Shown: positions 24,667 through 36,643, numbered from the stretch's first letter. The stretch: 64,000 bases of DNA from Apricaphanius iberus (GCA_028564705.1 JAPXFQ010000344.1:439001-503000); one strand, 5' to 3'. The notes: generated from the letters alone by a model not told the origin. Numbers and translations: made by a program.

Positions 24667-27600
24667 TTAGACGCTCTTGGAAGGGCGAGGCAGCACCAGC
24701 TTTAGTCCAAGATCAACCACAAAGGAAGGCATGTAAGAGAGAGGAATCCAGAGAAGCTTGGCGTCCCAGCCGGCGCTGTAGCGAGTGCGCGGGTGGGCCG
24801 CAGTCAGGGCGTGCTCCATGCAGCTGGTCACCTTGCTGAGGTCTGAGTCACACACCGCATTCATGATCAAACGCTGGATCTTGATGTCTGGAGAAAGAGT
24901 GAATCTTATAAAAAAAAAACTTTAGAGAGGAAAAAAAAGGAAATCATTTCTCTGTTTTACCTGGAAGTTATATCAGGTGTTAAATCCAGAAGATTTCAGG
25001 TTTGTTTTTACCTTAATATTCAGTTGTTAACGATACTGGGGCCGATTACTGTTCTAATGTACTGGTATTGGTATCGGTTAAAGTTGGGGATGAAACAATA
25101 ACACGTTTTTTCAGACCAATACGATACAGATACTTCAATCTGAGTACTTGCCGATACCGAGCACCAATGCCTATACTACTACCACACACAAAAAATGTGA
25201 CGAATTGAAAGACAGGTTGCGTTTCCTTCTCTGCTTGTTGCAAAAAATGATGGTGAATTAGATTTAAAAAAAAATATATGAAACAGCAATAAAAGTGACC
25301 ACAAAACTTAAATTTCAAGTGAAAAATAAAAATTTTCAGTGCTATTATTGCAGGGTTTACACATTTTTAAGTATCGGTTCATGGTATTGGGTGAACGGAT
25401 ACTTAAAAAGTCGAAACGCTGCAATAATTTCACAGAAAATGTTCATTTTTCACTTGACATTTTAGTTTTTGTGGTAATTTTTATTAATATTTTATTCTTT
25501 CTTTATCTAATTCAGTGGTTCCCAAACTTTCCACCTTGTGATCCGTATAATAAAGATGTACATGATCATGACCCCAACTTATGGTTTGTTATACAAACAT
25601 TCTCACCAAGTCAGGAAAAAATTGTTACATTTATAACTTTATCAGCATTAACAGCCAATGTATTGGACAATATTTAGCTTTAGTTTATTTTTTTTGGTGT
25701 CTTTTATAATATTTCTACAATACAGTATGTAGGTTAATTTCTGAAGACAACCTCATGACCCCAGAGTTACACACACGACCCCAAATCTGGTCCCGACTCA
25801 AAAACTAATGATCTAATTTACAATCATTTGTTGTAACAAATAGAGAAAATAAAACCTTTCTTCCAATTCACTGCATTATTTCTTCTTTATTTGTGGTAGA
25901 AGTATCAGCATTGGTACTCAAAGCAAAGTATCGGTATCGTATCGGTTTGAAAAAAGTGGTATCGTTGCATCCCATTAACTTAATTTGATGTATTCCTCTG
26001 ACGTATAACAAAGTTTTGAAGTAGGACTTGTGGGCTGGTGAGCACTTTCTCTGTTCTGCAAACAGATTTGACATGTCATAAATGTCAAATATGTTAATAT
26101 TTTATTTTTTTACTTTATCCACAGCATTTGCTTATGAAATACTTATAAAGTGGAGAATCCAGCGGAAGCTCACTGTGCTTTGTGGGAAGCTTACAGTGGA
26201 CTTCTACAGGGACAGATTGAAAGGGAATTTTTACTTGCTGCTCTGAGCTGCAAGCCAAATCCCACATATTTCAGCAACAACCAACACAGAAGGTTTCAAC
26301 ACAGGTTGCTAACAATAGTTCATTATGTAAATAATTTATTTTTTCCTCTGGAAGTCTGCTCATGCTTACAGTTATCCAGGTACTTCTCTCCGTAGCTGGC
26401 TTTTACTTCGGGGCTGAGCTGATTCCACAGGCGATGCAGCTCCCTCTCGATGGGATCGAGGCTGGTGACTGCTGTCTTGAAAAACCCCGGCTCAATGATG
26501 CACACTTTGATTCCAAAGTAGTTTATATCTCTCCTGAAAAAGGGAAGTCACACAGACTAGTATGCTACAATGGAGTTTCACAAGCTGCAAGTTCAGTTCC
26601 AATGTAAAAATTGGACATTCATCTAACAGTGTTATTGATTTCATTTCGGAAAAAGGAAGGGCTTGTCTTCTTTGTCAGTTTTTAAAATAATAATAATGAC
26701 ATATTTAATAGTATTTGGTTTACCCTGAACGCTCTGCGTGGAGCTTGCGACTTGAATTACAAATGCCACTTCAGCCAAAGTTTGGAAATCAGGGAACATT
26801 TCACCAGTTAAAGTGATCAGATTTCAGCCAAACTCTTTGAACGACGGCTTTTCTGATCGTTTCAGTGGGAAGAAATCCCACAGCATTTGCTCTTTTTGCA
26901 TCAGTAGTTAAAGGTGAAGTACAGTTTTTTTGCATTTATTGTGTTAATTTACTCACCCAGACAAGATGGAGCCACTTGAAATCCTTCAAGAGATGTTTAG
27001 ATACATTCGCGATCTGCGTATATCAACATGATGGGAGTTAATGGGGCACCCAAGGATCAGCCTCTAAATAAGGAATTATCTGCCACTAAACTCCTTCATT
27101 GCACCAATGTTTTTTTTATGAATCACTAGCGCTATTCCCCTGTGAGTTTGGAGCATCTCTGAGGTGCTGCGTTGTTGTCATCCGTGGCAGTGTCCCGGCT
27201 TTTAATCCAACCGATTCAGACTTACTACAAACACTGATTTCGCAGAACCTAGTTCACTCTGTATGTGCAATATGGAAACAAGGAAACAGGAACCATGTCA
27301 AGCAGAGAATCAGAGTCCTGCTCAGACTATAACAACACGGCGGCGACGTTGATCAAATCGTAGGTTTGTGTAGTTGGATGAAAAGCCTGTTAAAACGACC
27401 CGGATGCCAAAAACGAAGCACCTGAAGGATGCTTTGAACTAACAGGGGAACAGCGGTAGTGATTTACAATAAAAAATTGGTGAAATGAAGGAGTTTTGTG
27501 GCAGATAATGCCTTATTTAGAGGCTGCACTTTGGCTGCCCCCATTAACTCCCATTATATGGATATACGCTGATCTCGATTTGATATAAACTTCTCCCAAA

Positions 27601-30048
27601 GGACTCCAACTGACTCCAAACTCGTCTGGGTGAGTAAATTAACATTATATATTTGCTAAAAATAAGGTCCGGGTTGAAAAAACAAAACAAAAAACGGTAC
27701 TTCCCCTTTAACGACTGATGCAAAAAGAGCGAACTCTTTGGGATTTCCTGTTTTTTTTACTGATTCAGTTACCTGAACTCTACAGCTACATTTCACAAAT
27801 GCGATCCGTTAAAATGACTGACGGCCCTCAGATTTTTCTGTCACCATTTTTTGGTTTTGTGTTTAAAAAATAAAGCTCAAATACGGATAATATTGGGTTA
27901 ACCCTGCCTCTTATCATCGTTACACTTTATAACCATCACTGCTCCCTATAAACTCAAACCCATCAAATGTTTAAATCCCTGCTGATATTTGCACATTTTT
28001 TTGTTAAATATTCTGTTGGGCTTGTTTTGCACAAATATACACACATTGCATATATTTTTTTAATTGCTTTGTTCAGTTGCACATTTCTTTTTTATCCGAG
28101 TATTCTATATTTAATAACTAAATCATATTATATTGTGCTTTGTTGCAGATTTATCCTTGCCGTCTTCTTTTTCTTTTTTTTAAATTTACTTTGCACCGAT
28201 ACCGATAGTTAGTGAACCGATACTTAAAATGTGGAAACTCTGCAATAATTTCACAGAAAATGTTTCTGTTTCACTTGAATTTTTAATTTTGTGGTCATTT
28301 TTTGAAATATTGTATTGTTTATCTCATTTACCATCATTTTTCGTAACAAGCACAGAAGAAAATGAACCCCGTCTTAAAATTCATCGCATTTTTTTTGTGC
28401 AGTATCGGCTTTGGTACCCTGTATCGTACCGGTTTGAAAAATAGGGTATCGTTGCATCGGTGGTTTCAATACGTACGCTTCCATTTGTGTTCAACTTGCT
28501 GCTAGCACACCTGGATTTTTCGTTGAAATGAAGATATTATTTTATTGGTCCATCAGCTTTACCTGAGGCAGTCAGAGAAACTCTCCACTGCAAACTTGGA
28601 GATGCAGTACCCTCCACCGTTTGCAGCCACCCTGCCGAGAACCGACGCCACGTTTACGATACGCCCTCGGGCCTTTTTGATCAGGGGCAGGAAGGTCATC
28701 GTCATGGCAATGACTCCATTCATATTCACTTTAAGCGTGCTGTGGAAATCCTCCACTCTCATCCACTCTGACGGACCCATGGGTAAGGAACGTCCGGCGT
28801 TGTTCACAATCCCCCAAAGTCCTACCAAGAAAATAAAAGTGAAACGTTTTATTTTATTCCTGGAAAACCACAAGTCGAAAACGTGACTGTAAAAATGACA
28901 AGAAGTATAGGTTAAACATCTCATGGTTAAAGCGTTGCATACACTATAATGTTAACTTATTCAACCCTACCTCAGTTATTGCATTGATGTGTGGGGAAGT
29001 ACTTACAAAAATCATAATGAGCATACCAGTAAACTGTTTTTTATAAATCAAAACTGCTTATAGTCACTGATACTGTATAATATAATACAGTGGAAACAAT
29101 TTATAAAGCAAAAAAAAACTACTTATTCCGCTAAATTTAGAAATATGAAACAAACAAACAAGTATGTGCGTTTCAGTCTGACGATTGGTTTTGTGGAAAA
29201 GCATTGAGGGAATTTGAAAATATATAATTCAAAAAATCATATAAACGAAAAATATGGGAAACTTATTTATTAGATAATGAAACATGTTAATTTATTAAGG
29301 GTTGGCAGGAAGAGTAATCATATATTCTTAGCTGGTGATTTTGATGTAAGTGTATATATTTTAATTCTTAGCTTTGAGCTTCTCAATATTTCCCTTTTTG
29401 ACAATAGAGGACTATCTATATTTTACAATTTTGTATCTGTTCTTATAATGTTTAAGAAGTGTGAAGTGAATAGAAAAAAAATGTCTTTACATTTGGTAAA
29501 CCGATTAGTCAGAAATTCACGGTGGGATTTCATCTCACCTCTCTCGCCGACCTCCTTCTGGGTCCACTCCATGGCCGTCTGGATGCTCTTCTGACTGGTC
29601 ACGTCCAGCAGAACCGTCTTAAGGTGAGGCCCAGACGCTCTTTTCAGATCGTCCGCCCCCTTCTCCGTGAGACAGCCGGCCAGAACGCGGAAACCTCTGC
29701 GGTCCAGCTTCTTGCACAGAAGGTTGCCGAACCCGGTGTCGCAGCCGGTAACGAAGACATACTTGTCAGAGATGTTTTCTACCTCCAGGCTGTCTCTGTA
29801 CAGCCACACAAGAATCCACAGCAAAGCAAGGGAAGCCGCGATGTAGTACCAGGCATTTTCTCTAAAAAGGAGACAGAAAATTGTGAAATCATATCCCTAT
29901 CTGGGATTCTCTCGTATACGTCCACAACGAAACCTTAAAATATTTGCTTTTACATTGATACTTCTTACCCTAAAAGTTCATATATATACCGTGCATCCAT
30001 GTTGGCTTCAGGAGTTTGTTTTTGGCCTCCAAACTGCTCAAAAAACAT
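24667..30048 (-). CDS. Retinol dehydrogenase / 17-beta-HSD6-like short-chain dehydrogenase (SDR9C-type)
   Basis: Predicted NAD(P)-dependent oxidoreductase acting on retinol or steroid alcohols at the ER membrane. Exons: 30048-29990, 29861-29539, 28821-28563, 26533-26370, 24887-24667; 1,026 nt, 341 residues from the first ATG, or 325 from the in-frame ATG at 30000. Residues 24-41 form a hydrophobic anchor ([18 protein letters not shown]). The Rossmann motif is TGCDTGFG (58-65), followed by NNAG (134-137), Asn160, Ser187 in NVASVLGR, and the YCISK active site (Tyr199, Lys203). EPGFFKTAV and the C-terminal [16 protein letters not shown] are hallmarks of the RDH5/RDH16/HSD17B6 group. I cannot assign one orthologue: position beside bloc1s1 suggests rdh5, while residues such as [20 protein letters not shown] look closer to the rdh1/rdh16/hsd17b6 side. 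The AG at 30051-30050 is a strong acceptor with a CTAAC branch site, so a 5' UTR exon probably lies upstream. Confidence 0.93.
25010..25980. mobile_element. Family D MITE(s) with 'ATCGGTATCG' words, interrupted by a hAT
   Basis: Contains GGTATTGGTATCGG, GCCGATACCGAG and GTATCGTATCGGTTTG near its ends, plus the CTGCAATAATTTCACAGAAA block shared with 28,240. Interrupted at 25,513-25,810. In the last intron of the dehydrogenase gene. Confidence 0.5.
25513..25810. mobile_element. Nested hAT MITE with perfect 8-bp target duplication
   Basis: Starts CAGTGGTTCCCAAAC and ends CTCAAAAACTAATG. ATCTAATT is present on both sides (25505-25512, 25811-25818). Confidence 0.85.
26912..27707. mobile_element. 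TTAA-bounded foldback element, family C copy 3 (most intact)
   Basis: TTAA at 26908-26911 and 27708-27711. Termini AGGTGAAGTACAGTTTTTT and the inverted AAAACGGTACTTCCCCT. The flanks are also inverted complements (GCTCTTTTTGCATCAGT against ACTGATGCAAAAAGAGC), so it sits at the centre of a larger palindrome. Dehydrogenase intron 3. Confidence 0.75.
28185..28465. mobile_element. Family D MITE fragment
   Basis: Begins near CACCGATACCGATAG and ends GTATCGTTGCATCGG. The interior GTGGAAACTCTGCAATAATT is shared with copies at 17,760 and 25,410. In dehydrogenase intron 3, just beyond exon 3. Confidence 0.5.
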
Positions 30049-31753
30049 TCTGTAAATTGTTAGAAAGAAAAAAAGTTTATGAAATGTAAACCACTAAACA
30101 CAATGAGAATCCTCTGAAATCGCATTGAACCAAATCCCAATTGGATTTTTAATCTATCGTGGTGGAACATTCTGCTTTTAAAACAGAACTGCTTCGGCTG
30201 CTGCGGGGACATGAAAATCTCTGGGTAATACTCTTACAGAAGACAGAAAGACATTTGTAACGGAGCAAGACACAAGCAGGGGATTATTTTATTTTTAGGT
30301 ATAATTTCAGTTTCTATGAATGAGCTGCTTGGCTTGTGGCAAAAAGCCAATTAATTTGCATGATTGTACTTAGTAGTAAAACCACAAAAAGTCCCATAAA
30401 TCCCAGAATTTCAACGTAACATCTCAGCTACAGGAAAAATTCATGAAATGTGTTTTTGCTAACATTTTCAGGTATGTAATATTGTATTTTCCACGGATAT
30501 TGTTTCACATATATTTCTCCTCAGTTCTTTTGTTGGTATTGTATCATTTTGGCACAGTATTTAAATATTGCATATTTTCTATGCCTTTTGCCGTATCAAA
30601 TTAAAGTACATCTGTTTTATTCTATCAAAGACAAAATAACGATTCTGGATGTCATGTCGTTAATGTTAAAGTTTTCAGTGATTTTATTCCACAACATGCA
30701 AACAAAAACATAACTCCTACCTTATTCTCTTACTGGGTGATGATGGATCTCCACAGTCCTTTTTCCCTTTCTGGTTATTCTCCTGCTTCAGCTCAGAGAG
30801 GCCGGTCAAAGAGAAGCTTTATCCTGGAGGCTTATCCGTTAAGACACGCTGACTATTAGTAATCCCCAATCCGTAACTATTGCAATTGTTTTAAAGAAAA
30901 ATGTGAGGGGGAACGGGGCAGGAAAACTAAGCCCTAAAGAATTTTTTGCATGTATACTTGGTTCTCAGAACACAATATTTAGAGCCCAGTCGTTCCCCCA
31001 TTTTGTTATAAATGTTTCTGGATTATGTAAAAAAAAATAGTTACGACAAACCCATAAGCCAAGCACTCATTCAGTTCACCTTTATAGTTAAATATACTTA
31101 CTGTAATGCTACCTTACAAGGTGGAGCTAAAAAAAAAAATTAAACGTACGCACCCTTCTTGAAATATTATTTTAAATATTTTAAGATGATTCCCAAATCT
31201 AATGTTACATGTACTCTGTAAAACTGAGCTTCTCGTTTTAAAGGGGGGGGGGGAATGACACAGGCTGGTTGCATAACTTTGTACAGCATTGAATTAATGT
31301 TGACCAGGTTAAGAACCTTTTCAAACAAAAACAGCACTCAGTATTCTTTACCAATTAACTAGGTTACATATGAGTTGCAACATTTGGTTCTCTACTCATT
31401 AAAGCCATTTCTGAAGTTTTCATTTTCTTCTGCCTCTCTGTGGTTGTTTGCATATACGCTTGAACTCACTATTATGCTGAAACATAAAATCCCTCTTCCT
31501 TTTCAGCTTTCTAGAGGACATCAAAAGGTTTTGGGTAAAAAAAAAATACTGTAAATGAACTGCTGTAGACATAGAACAAAGTTTGGTTTCTAGCCGTCAC
31601 AAATCATGACGCTGCTACCACGTTTAAACCCAGGTATGTTCTTCTTTCAGAGATGTGCTGGGTTGTTCGTTGATGCCAGCTATAACTTTTAAAACCCCCA
31701 AAATGTACGCTTTTGACATCATTACACATTTTAGATGCTATGCATTTACACTA

Positions 31754-31951
31754 CACTCACAAAACGACTCATTAGATCAACACAATTTAAATGATGTCCA
31801 GTTTTCCAGCCAATAAATATATGCTGGTTCAACCAATTTCAAATAAATCAGATTTCCCAGATGTATGTGGGTATGATTAAACCTGCATATATTTATTGGC
31901 TGGAAAACTTTACATCATTTAAATTGTGTTAATCCAATCGTCTTTGGAGTG
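31754..31951. mobile_element. Mariner/Tc1-type MITE, 198 bp, near-perfect foldback
   Basis: TA dinucleotides flank CACTC...GAGTG termini. Arms of about 70 bp include AATTTAAATGATGTCCAG and CCAGCCAATAAATATATGC, mirrored on the right as GCATATATTTATTGGCTGG. Intergenic between bloc1s1 and the dehydrogenase gene. Confidence 0.8.
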
Positions 31952-32349
31952 TATAAAGCTGAAACTGTGCATGCTGAGGCTGCTTTACAGAGTGCCTACC
32001 AATTCACTTTTCCAGACTCATATTTGTGATTTTACGGCTTTTGTTATAACATTTTGAATATTGACTCAATTAGGTTTTATCGTGCATGAATGCTCCCAAT
32101 ATCGTGAAAAAACAAGCTCAGCCCGGCAAAGAACTGTTACCTGGCTCTTTCAGCATATATATATTTTCTGCTAAGAAAATATTGATATGTCAAAATATAT
32201 AATTGATATTAAAGGGCAATTTATCTTTATTTTCATTCTTATTTTAGAATTGGACCATTAATGATGACAGTAATTTCAGTAGTAAAATTAAAAGTATGAC
32301 TGCTAGTCTGTAGTTTTAACCTTCTTCGTTCCAGTGATTCAACTAGATG

Positions 32350-32350
<1 letters not shown>

Positions 32351-32442
<92 letters not shown>
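32351..32442. repeat. (GATA)23 microsatellite
   Basis: Twenty-three uninterrupted GATA units in the interval between bloc1s1 and the dehydrogenase gene. Confidence 0.97.
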
Positions 32443-32699
32443 TTTTCCCTGCCAGTATTTTTACAACATGTATAAGAGCTACTGCAGTTGCTCAGACTTT
32501 TTAGGACTGGAAAAAAAAAAGCACTAGTGCAGGGGAACCTAAAAAAATTAAATATGCAAAAGTTAATTTATTTAAGTAATTAAACTCTAAAGGTTAAACT
32601 GATATATGATAAAGATACATTGCATGCAAAGCGAGATTATAAATTTAGATAATATTTAGAGCTAATGAAAACCCCAAATTCTAAATATTAGAAAAGTAC

Positions 32700-32960
32700 A
32701 ATATCGTGAAAAGGTCCAATATTTTTGGATCAAGGCGTCACAGTCTAATCAGGTAATACATCCACCTACAGAGGGTTCCTGCGCCCTTAAATTGTCTCTC
32801 ATTCTGGTTCAGTAGGAATCACAATCATTGGGAAGACTGCTGACCTGATAGTTGTGCAGAAAACCATAATTGTCGACCTCCATAAGGAGAAAAAGCCTCA
32901 AAGGGAAATTGCAAAATAAGTTGGAGGTCCGCAAAGTGTTGTATCAAAGTGCATTAATAT
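32700..32960 (+). mobile_element. Relic of a DNA transposon
   Basis: Contains TGGGAAGACTGCTGACCTGATAG and CTCCATAAGGAGAAAAAGCCTC, wording I recognise from a common fish DNA transposon. No termini or open frame could be defined; the rest of 30,050-34,100 is AT-rich and featureless to me except as listed. Confidence 0.35.
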
Positions 32961-33847
32961 AAAATTTTAAGTTAACGTTGAAGGGAAAAGTGTAGGAGAA
33001 AATGGTTCACAAGCAGCAGGGATGACACCAGATCTCTGACAATACTCATCGCTTTAAATAGATAAGTTTTTACTTTTAATGACTATAATAACGTGAGAAA
33101 AATTATGTTTTTAAGGCATAATGAAGACAGATTCATACCAAACATATTAGTAAATTCGTAAGAAACTGAGACGAGAAGAATTAATTTTCAGTAAGACGAT
33201 TGGTTTCACAACTCTGACATTAGTCACAGAAAGGCTGCATAAAGTCACAACTCATTCAATGAAAACGATTTAAAACTGCACAAATTTAAGCAAAGTATGA
33301 AGGCTGGTGCTTGTGCGCTGGATTACGAGTCTTAGTTAGCAAATGGTGTTGTAATTACGTGAGTGTAGACTGCACCCGGCTATAAGGGGACGTAACTTTT
33401 ACGTCACACATTCCATCAATTATCCAGTCATTGCAGTTTGTGGTTCTTATGCGTTTCTGTTGCAAAACTGTGTGGAGAAACACGCAAGCTCTTTCCAGCA
33501 TTTCACTTCTGTAACACGCACAATAAACCCCTCAGTTAAGCAGTTTAATACCTTCCAACACTTTGCACTGTGTGGCTTTATTCTTCTCCTCTTTTCTAAA
33601 CGCTGTAGTTATTGTTAGCAAATAGGATGAACGAAAACCCAACTTCATTGGTTCATTGTTATTTACTATAACTGTCAGTTCAACAGAAGTTATTTAGTAA
33701 AAAAAAAAAAAAAAAACGTTTTGTCAAACTTTGTTTCGAAACACTGCATACAGTAGAGACGAGGTGGATAGTGTAAATGTCTCATTTTAATGCATTCAAA
33801 TGAAAATTTTAAATAATAATTTACCCAAGTTGTGTGGGCTCAAACCT

Positions 33848-33853
33848 TTTAAT
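33848..33853 (-). terminator. Candidate polyadenylation signal ATTAAA for bloc1s1
   Basis: ATTAAA on the minus strand about 255 nt after the bloc1s1 stop; a second ATTAAA is at 33785-33790. This is a common variant hexamer, and the assignment is positional. Confidence 0.3.
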
Positions 33854-34106
33854 CTCCTCCCCCGAAAATACAAACAAACAAAAAAACTCAAACAGAACAC
33901 AGACGTATCCTGACATAATGTACTCTTGATGCATCATTTTGTGTCACTCCTTCCAGCTCGTGTGTTAAAAATTATACATGTATGAACTGTATCACATAAT
34001 GCCACAGACGAATGATATTCGTCAGCCTCAGTCCACGCAGAGCAGAGCATTTATGTCCATATTTATATTCAGCACCAAATGTACTGTAAGAACACACCGT
34101 GTGCGT

Positions 34107-36518
34107 TTAGGAGCAAGTAGACTGAAGCTGCCCCTTCTGTACGTACTCCAGAGCCGTGGCGATCGTTCTCATGTCCATCTCGATGCTGCGGGCCCAGTTC
34201 TCCACATCTCCAATTTCCTTTTTGGGGGGAAAATGAATATTTTTTGCGACATTTTCAAACAACCTGAGCATCTACAGCAGCTTATAATCCCCTCCACCCG
34301 TACGATTTAAAAGCATCACAGCCACCGTGACGCCAAATCGTGACCCGCTGTGCATCTTATAAGACTGTGAAATCATGAAGCTGAGCTCGTGCAGTTAGAA
34401 GATAAACACTGATTGTTTAATGCACTTATTTGGTGCAGCATAACTTACTTTTAATGCCTGATTGAAGCCCTCCACCATGCTGATCCACTGGGCAGTTTGC
34501 TTGGAGAACTGGCTCGCCTGCACTTGGAGCGTCTTAACCTCATGGTCCAGTTTGCGTTGGTTTACATACGCTTGAGCAACACTGAAGAGAAACGGCAAAT
34601 ACTTGCGTTGAATACTTGGCTACTCTAGTTTTCACTACGTGCCAAAAGTCTTAAAGAACTTATTGTTATTTTTGTTTGAGCTGTATGTGTGATCAATTAT
34701 TTCCAGACAGATATTGTAACAAAGGTCTAAAGGCTCGTACGAAAGCATTGTAAACCTAAGCAGGCCTGGGTTGAAAAGTTGCTCTTATGTGTTGTTTTTT
34801 TACTGACTAGCGAAAAAATATATTAAAATATATTTGAAAATAACATTTTATAACTCATGTCAATGCCACCCCGATCTTTCAGTCTCTGGCTAATAAAAAG
34901 CAAGCAACAGTTTTACATTTTAACTGTTCCAAGTGGAATATGCAGGCATTTCTAAAAAGCTAGGTAAACAATTGCACGGATAACATCCTACCGTTATACA
35001 TTTCTGTTTACTTTCTTAAACAACGTTAAAGAATTTGACATTCGAAATCATAATTAGTAGCATCGTTAAAAGTCCACTTGACAGATATAATTTTAAAGTG
35101 TTGTCAGAACCACTGGGTTATATTGTCTAGCATAAACGTTTACCCCCCAAAAAAAAAGAGCCTGTTTATTACGTTACATTGCTTTTACATTTGTTCTTTA
35201 TTTTTGATAACCAGAACATAAAATATGGAGAACAGTCACTGCCAAAATTGACAATAGATAAATGTAGAAATAAATAAATAAATGGGTAAATACAGTTGAA
35301 AATAAAAATAATGTGGAAATATATAATATAAAATACATAATATAATATATATACAGAAATCAATAATTAAACAAGTGTGGAAATAAACAGATAAATGTTG
35401 AATAAATATGAAAAAATAAAAATAAATGTGGAAATACATAACTAAACATTTTAATTATTCACACCTATATTTATTAATTCATTTATTTCCTATTTACTAA
35501 ATGTATTCTCAATGTATTTATTCTTTCCACGTTTATTTATTTACAAATGTATTTGTTTTTTACATTTATTCCCACAATTATTTTTATCTTCAGATTTTTC
35601 CTATATGCATTAATTTACATGTCTATTTCTTCATTTGTTCATGCATTGATCCTCAAATTAATTAATTAACGAACTAATTTCCACGTGTATCCATTTACTG
35701 TGAATTTTTTGCAAGGATGGGTCCTCCATAGTAACGAGTCAGGTCCTCTTCAAATCATGCTAAAAAGGCCTCAAACAGTACAAGAACAAACAAGCAACAC
35801 ACGGACCTAATATCACTTTTAAATGAATTCTTACAGTATAACTAGTTTGTTATAACGTTGTTACAATCTTTACCAACAACATTGCAATCATGTTCTCTTA
35901 ATATTTCAAATGTAACTCAAGGAAGAGGTCGCACGACCTGTAAGGTGAATAAATAATAAAAACGCATTTAAGAATACTTTTAATTTACCATACTAGCATG
36001 ATTTTGGGATTAAAAAAAGTCCTTCTTGCAACTTCCTTGAAAAGAACTTAAATAGTAACTTTTACTGACAGCTATTCAATTCATCTTGGGATTTTAAAGA
36101 AGCTAGCAACTTTTCATTTTGACATTTCGTTACATTGGTAAAATAAATGTGATTCCTGAACATAAAAGGTGTCAAAAAGACATTCATAAATGTGTAAAAA
36201 TCAAATCGTTAGCAATGTTTGAAGCCATTGATCCAACAGACGTACGAAACAAACACAGACTAAATAATAGTTCGTACCCCACGTTCAGGTGATCTACCAG
36301 GGCTTCGGTTAGACAGGTGGCAGCAGCGATCGCTTCACGCCTGCGTTTCTCTGTGCAGGAATAAATCAAACAAACAAACAATCTGCATTACAAACTACAC
36401 ATTTAAGAGTTTTGTTTTTAGCATGTGCTAGCACCACGGCTAACCAGCATTCCCCACCCTGCAGCTCCTTCCGCTCATTCTGCTTCGCCTGGTGCTCCTT
36501 CAGAAGGCGAGACAACAT
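34107..36518 (-). CDS. bloc1s1: BLOC-1 subunit 1 (GCN5L1), complete, 4 exons
   Basis: Small coiled-coil subunit shared by BLOC-1 and BORC, which act in biogenesis of lysosome-related organelles and lysosome positioning; the family is also linked to mitochondrial protein acetylation. Exons: 36518-36458, 36350-36278, 34581-34449, 34217-34107; 378 nt, 125 residues, the same length as the short human form. It starts MLSRLLKEHQAKQNERKELQ, continues KRRREAIAAATCLTEALVDH, has the heptad-like segment LDHEVKTLQVQASQFSKQTA, and ends EIGDVENWARSIEMDMRTIA then KGQLQSTCS. Conservation with mammals is near-complete, and all introns are GT-AG with matching phases. It is the minus-strand neighbour of itch, with start codon and itch exon 1 about 1.9 kb apart and divergent. 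The dehydrogenase gene lies 4 kb downstream on the same strand, recalling the mammalian BLOC1S1-RDH5 pair. Confidence 0.98.
35225..35735. mobile_element. AT-rich foldback element, family B copy 2
   Basis: It shares the CACTGCCAAAATTGACAAT end and the AAATAAATGTGGAAATA core with copy 1. The right end GCAAGGATGGGTCCTCCATA is the inverted counterpart of the copy 1 left end (GGAGGACCATCC). Lies in bloc1s1 intron 2. Confidence 0.55.
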
Positions 36519-36635
36519 GTCGCTCGGATAGAAGGTCGGGTAATATCAGCAGAACACAACTTGTTAAACGATTTAAAAATCAAATATTTTAGTTGTAAAA
36601 CGGGGCGTCAGGCTGTCACGAGATACACGGACGTC

Positions 36636-36643
36636 TCACGTGA
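36636..36643. promoter_or_regulatory. Palindromic E-box TCACGTGA upstream of bloc1s1
   Basis: TCACGTGA lies 118-125 bp upstream of the bloc1s1 ATG. It contains the CACGTG core of the CLEAR element used by TFEB/MiT factors on lysosomal genes, which would suit a BORC/BLOC-1 subunit. The surrounding sequence may be a decayed repeat, so this could be chance. Confidence 0.25.

Noticed and set aside
28545..28886. 113-codon plus-strand frame
   Set aside because: Antisense to dehydrogenase exon 3 with NNAG and YCISK motifs.
29522..29938. 138-codon plus-strand frame
   Set aside because: Antisense to dehydrogenase exon 2, whose minus-strand frame carries the TGCDTGFG motif; the plus frame is a shadow in GC-rich coding DNA.
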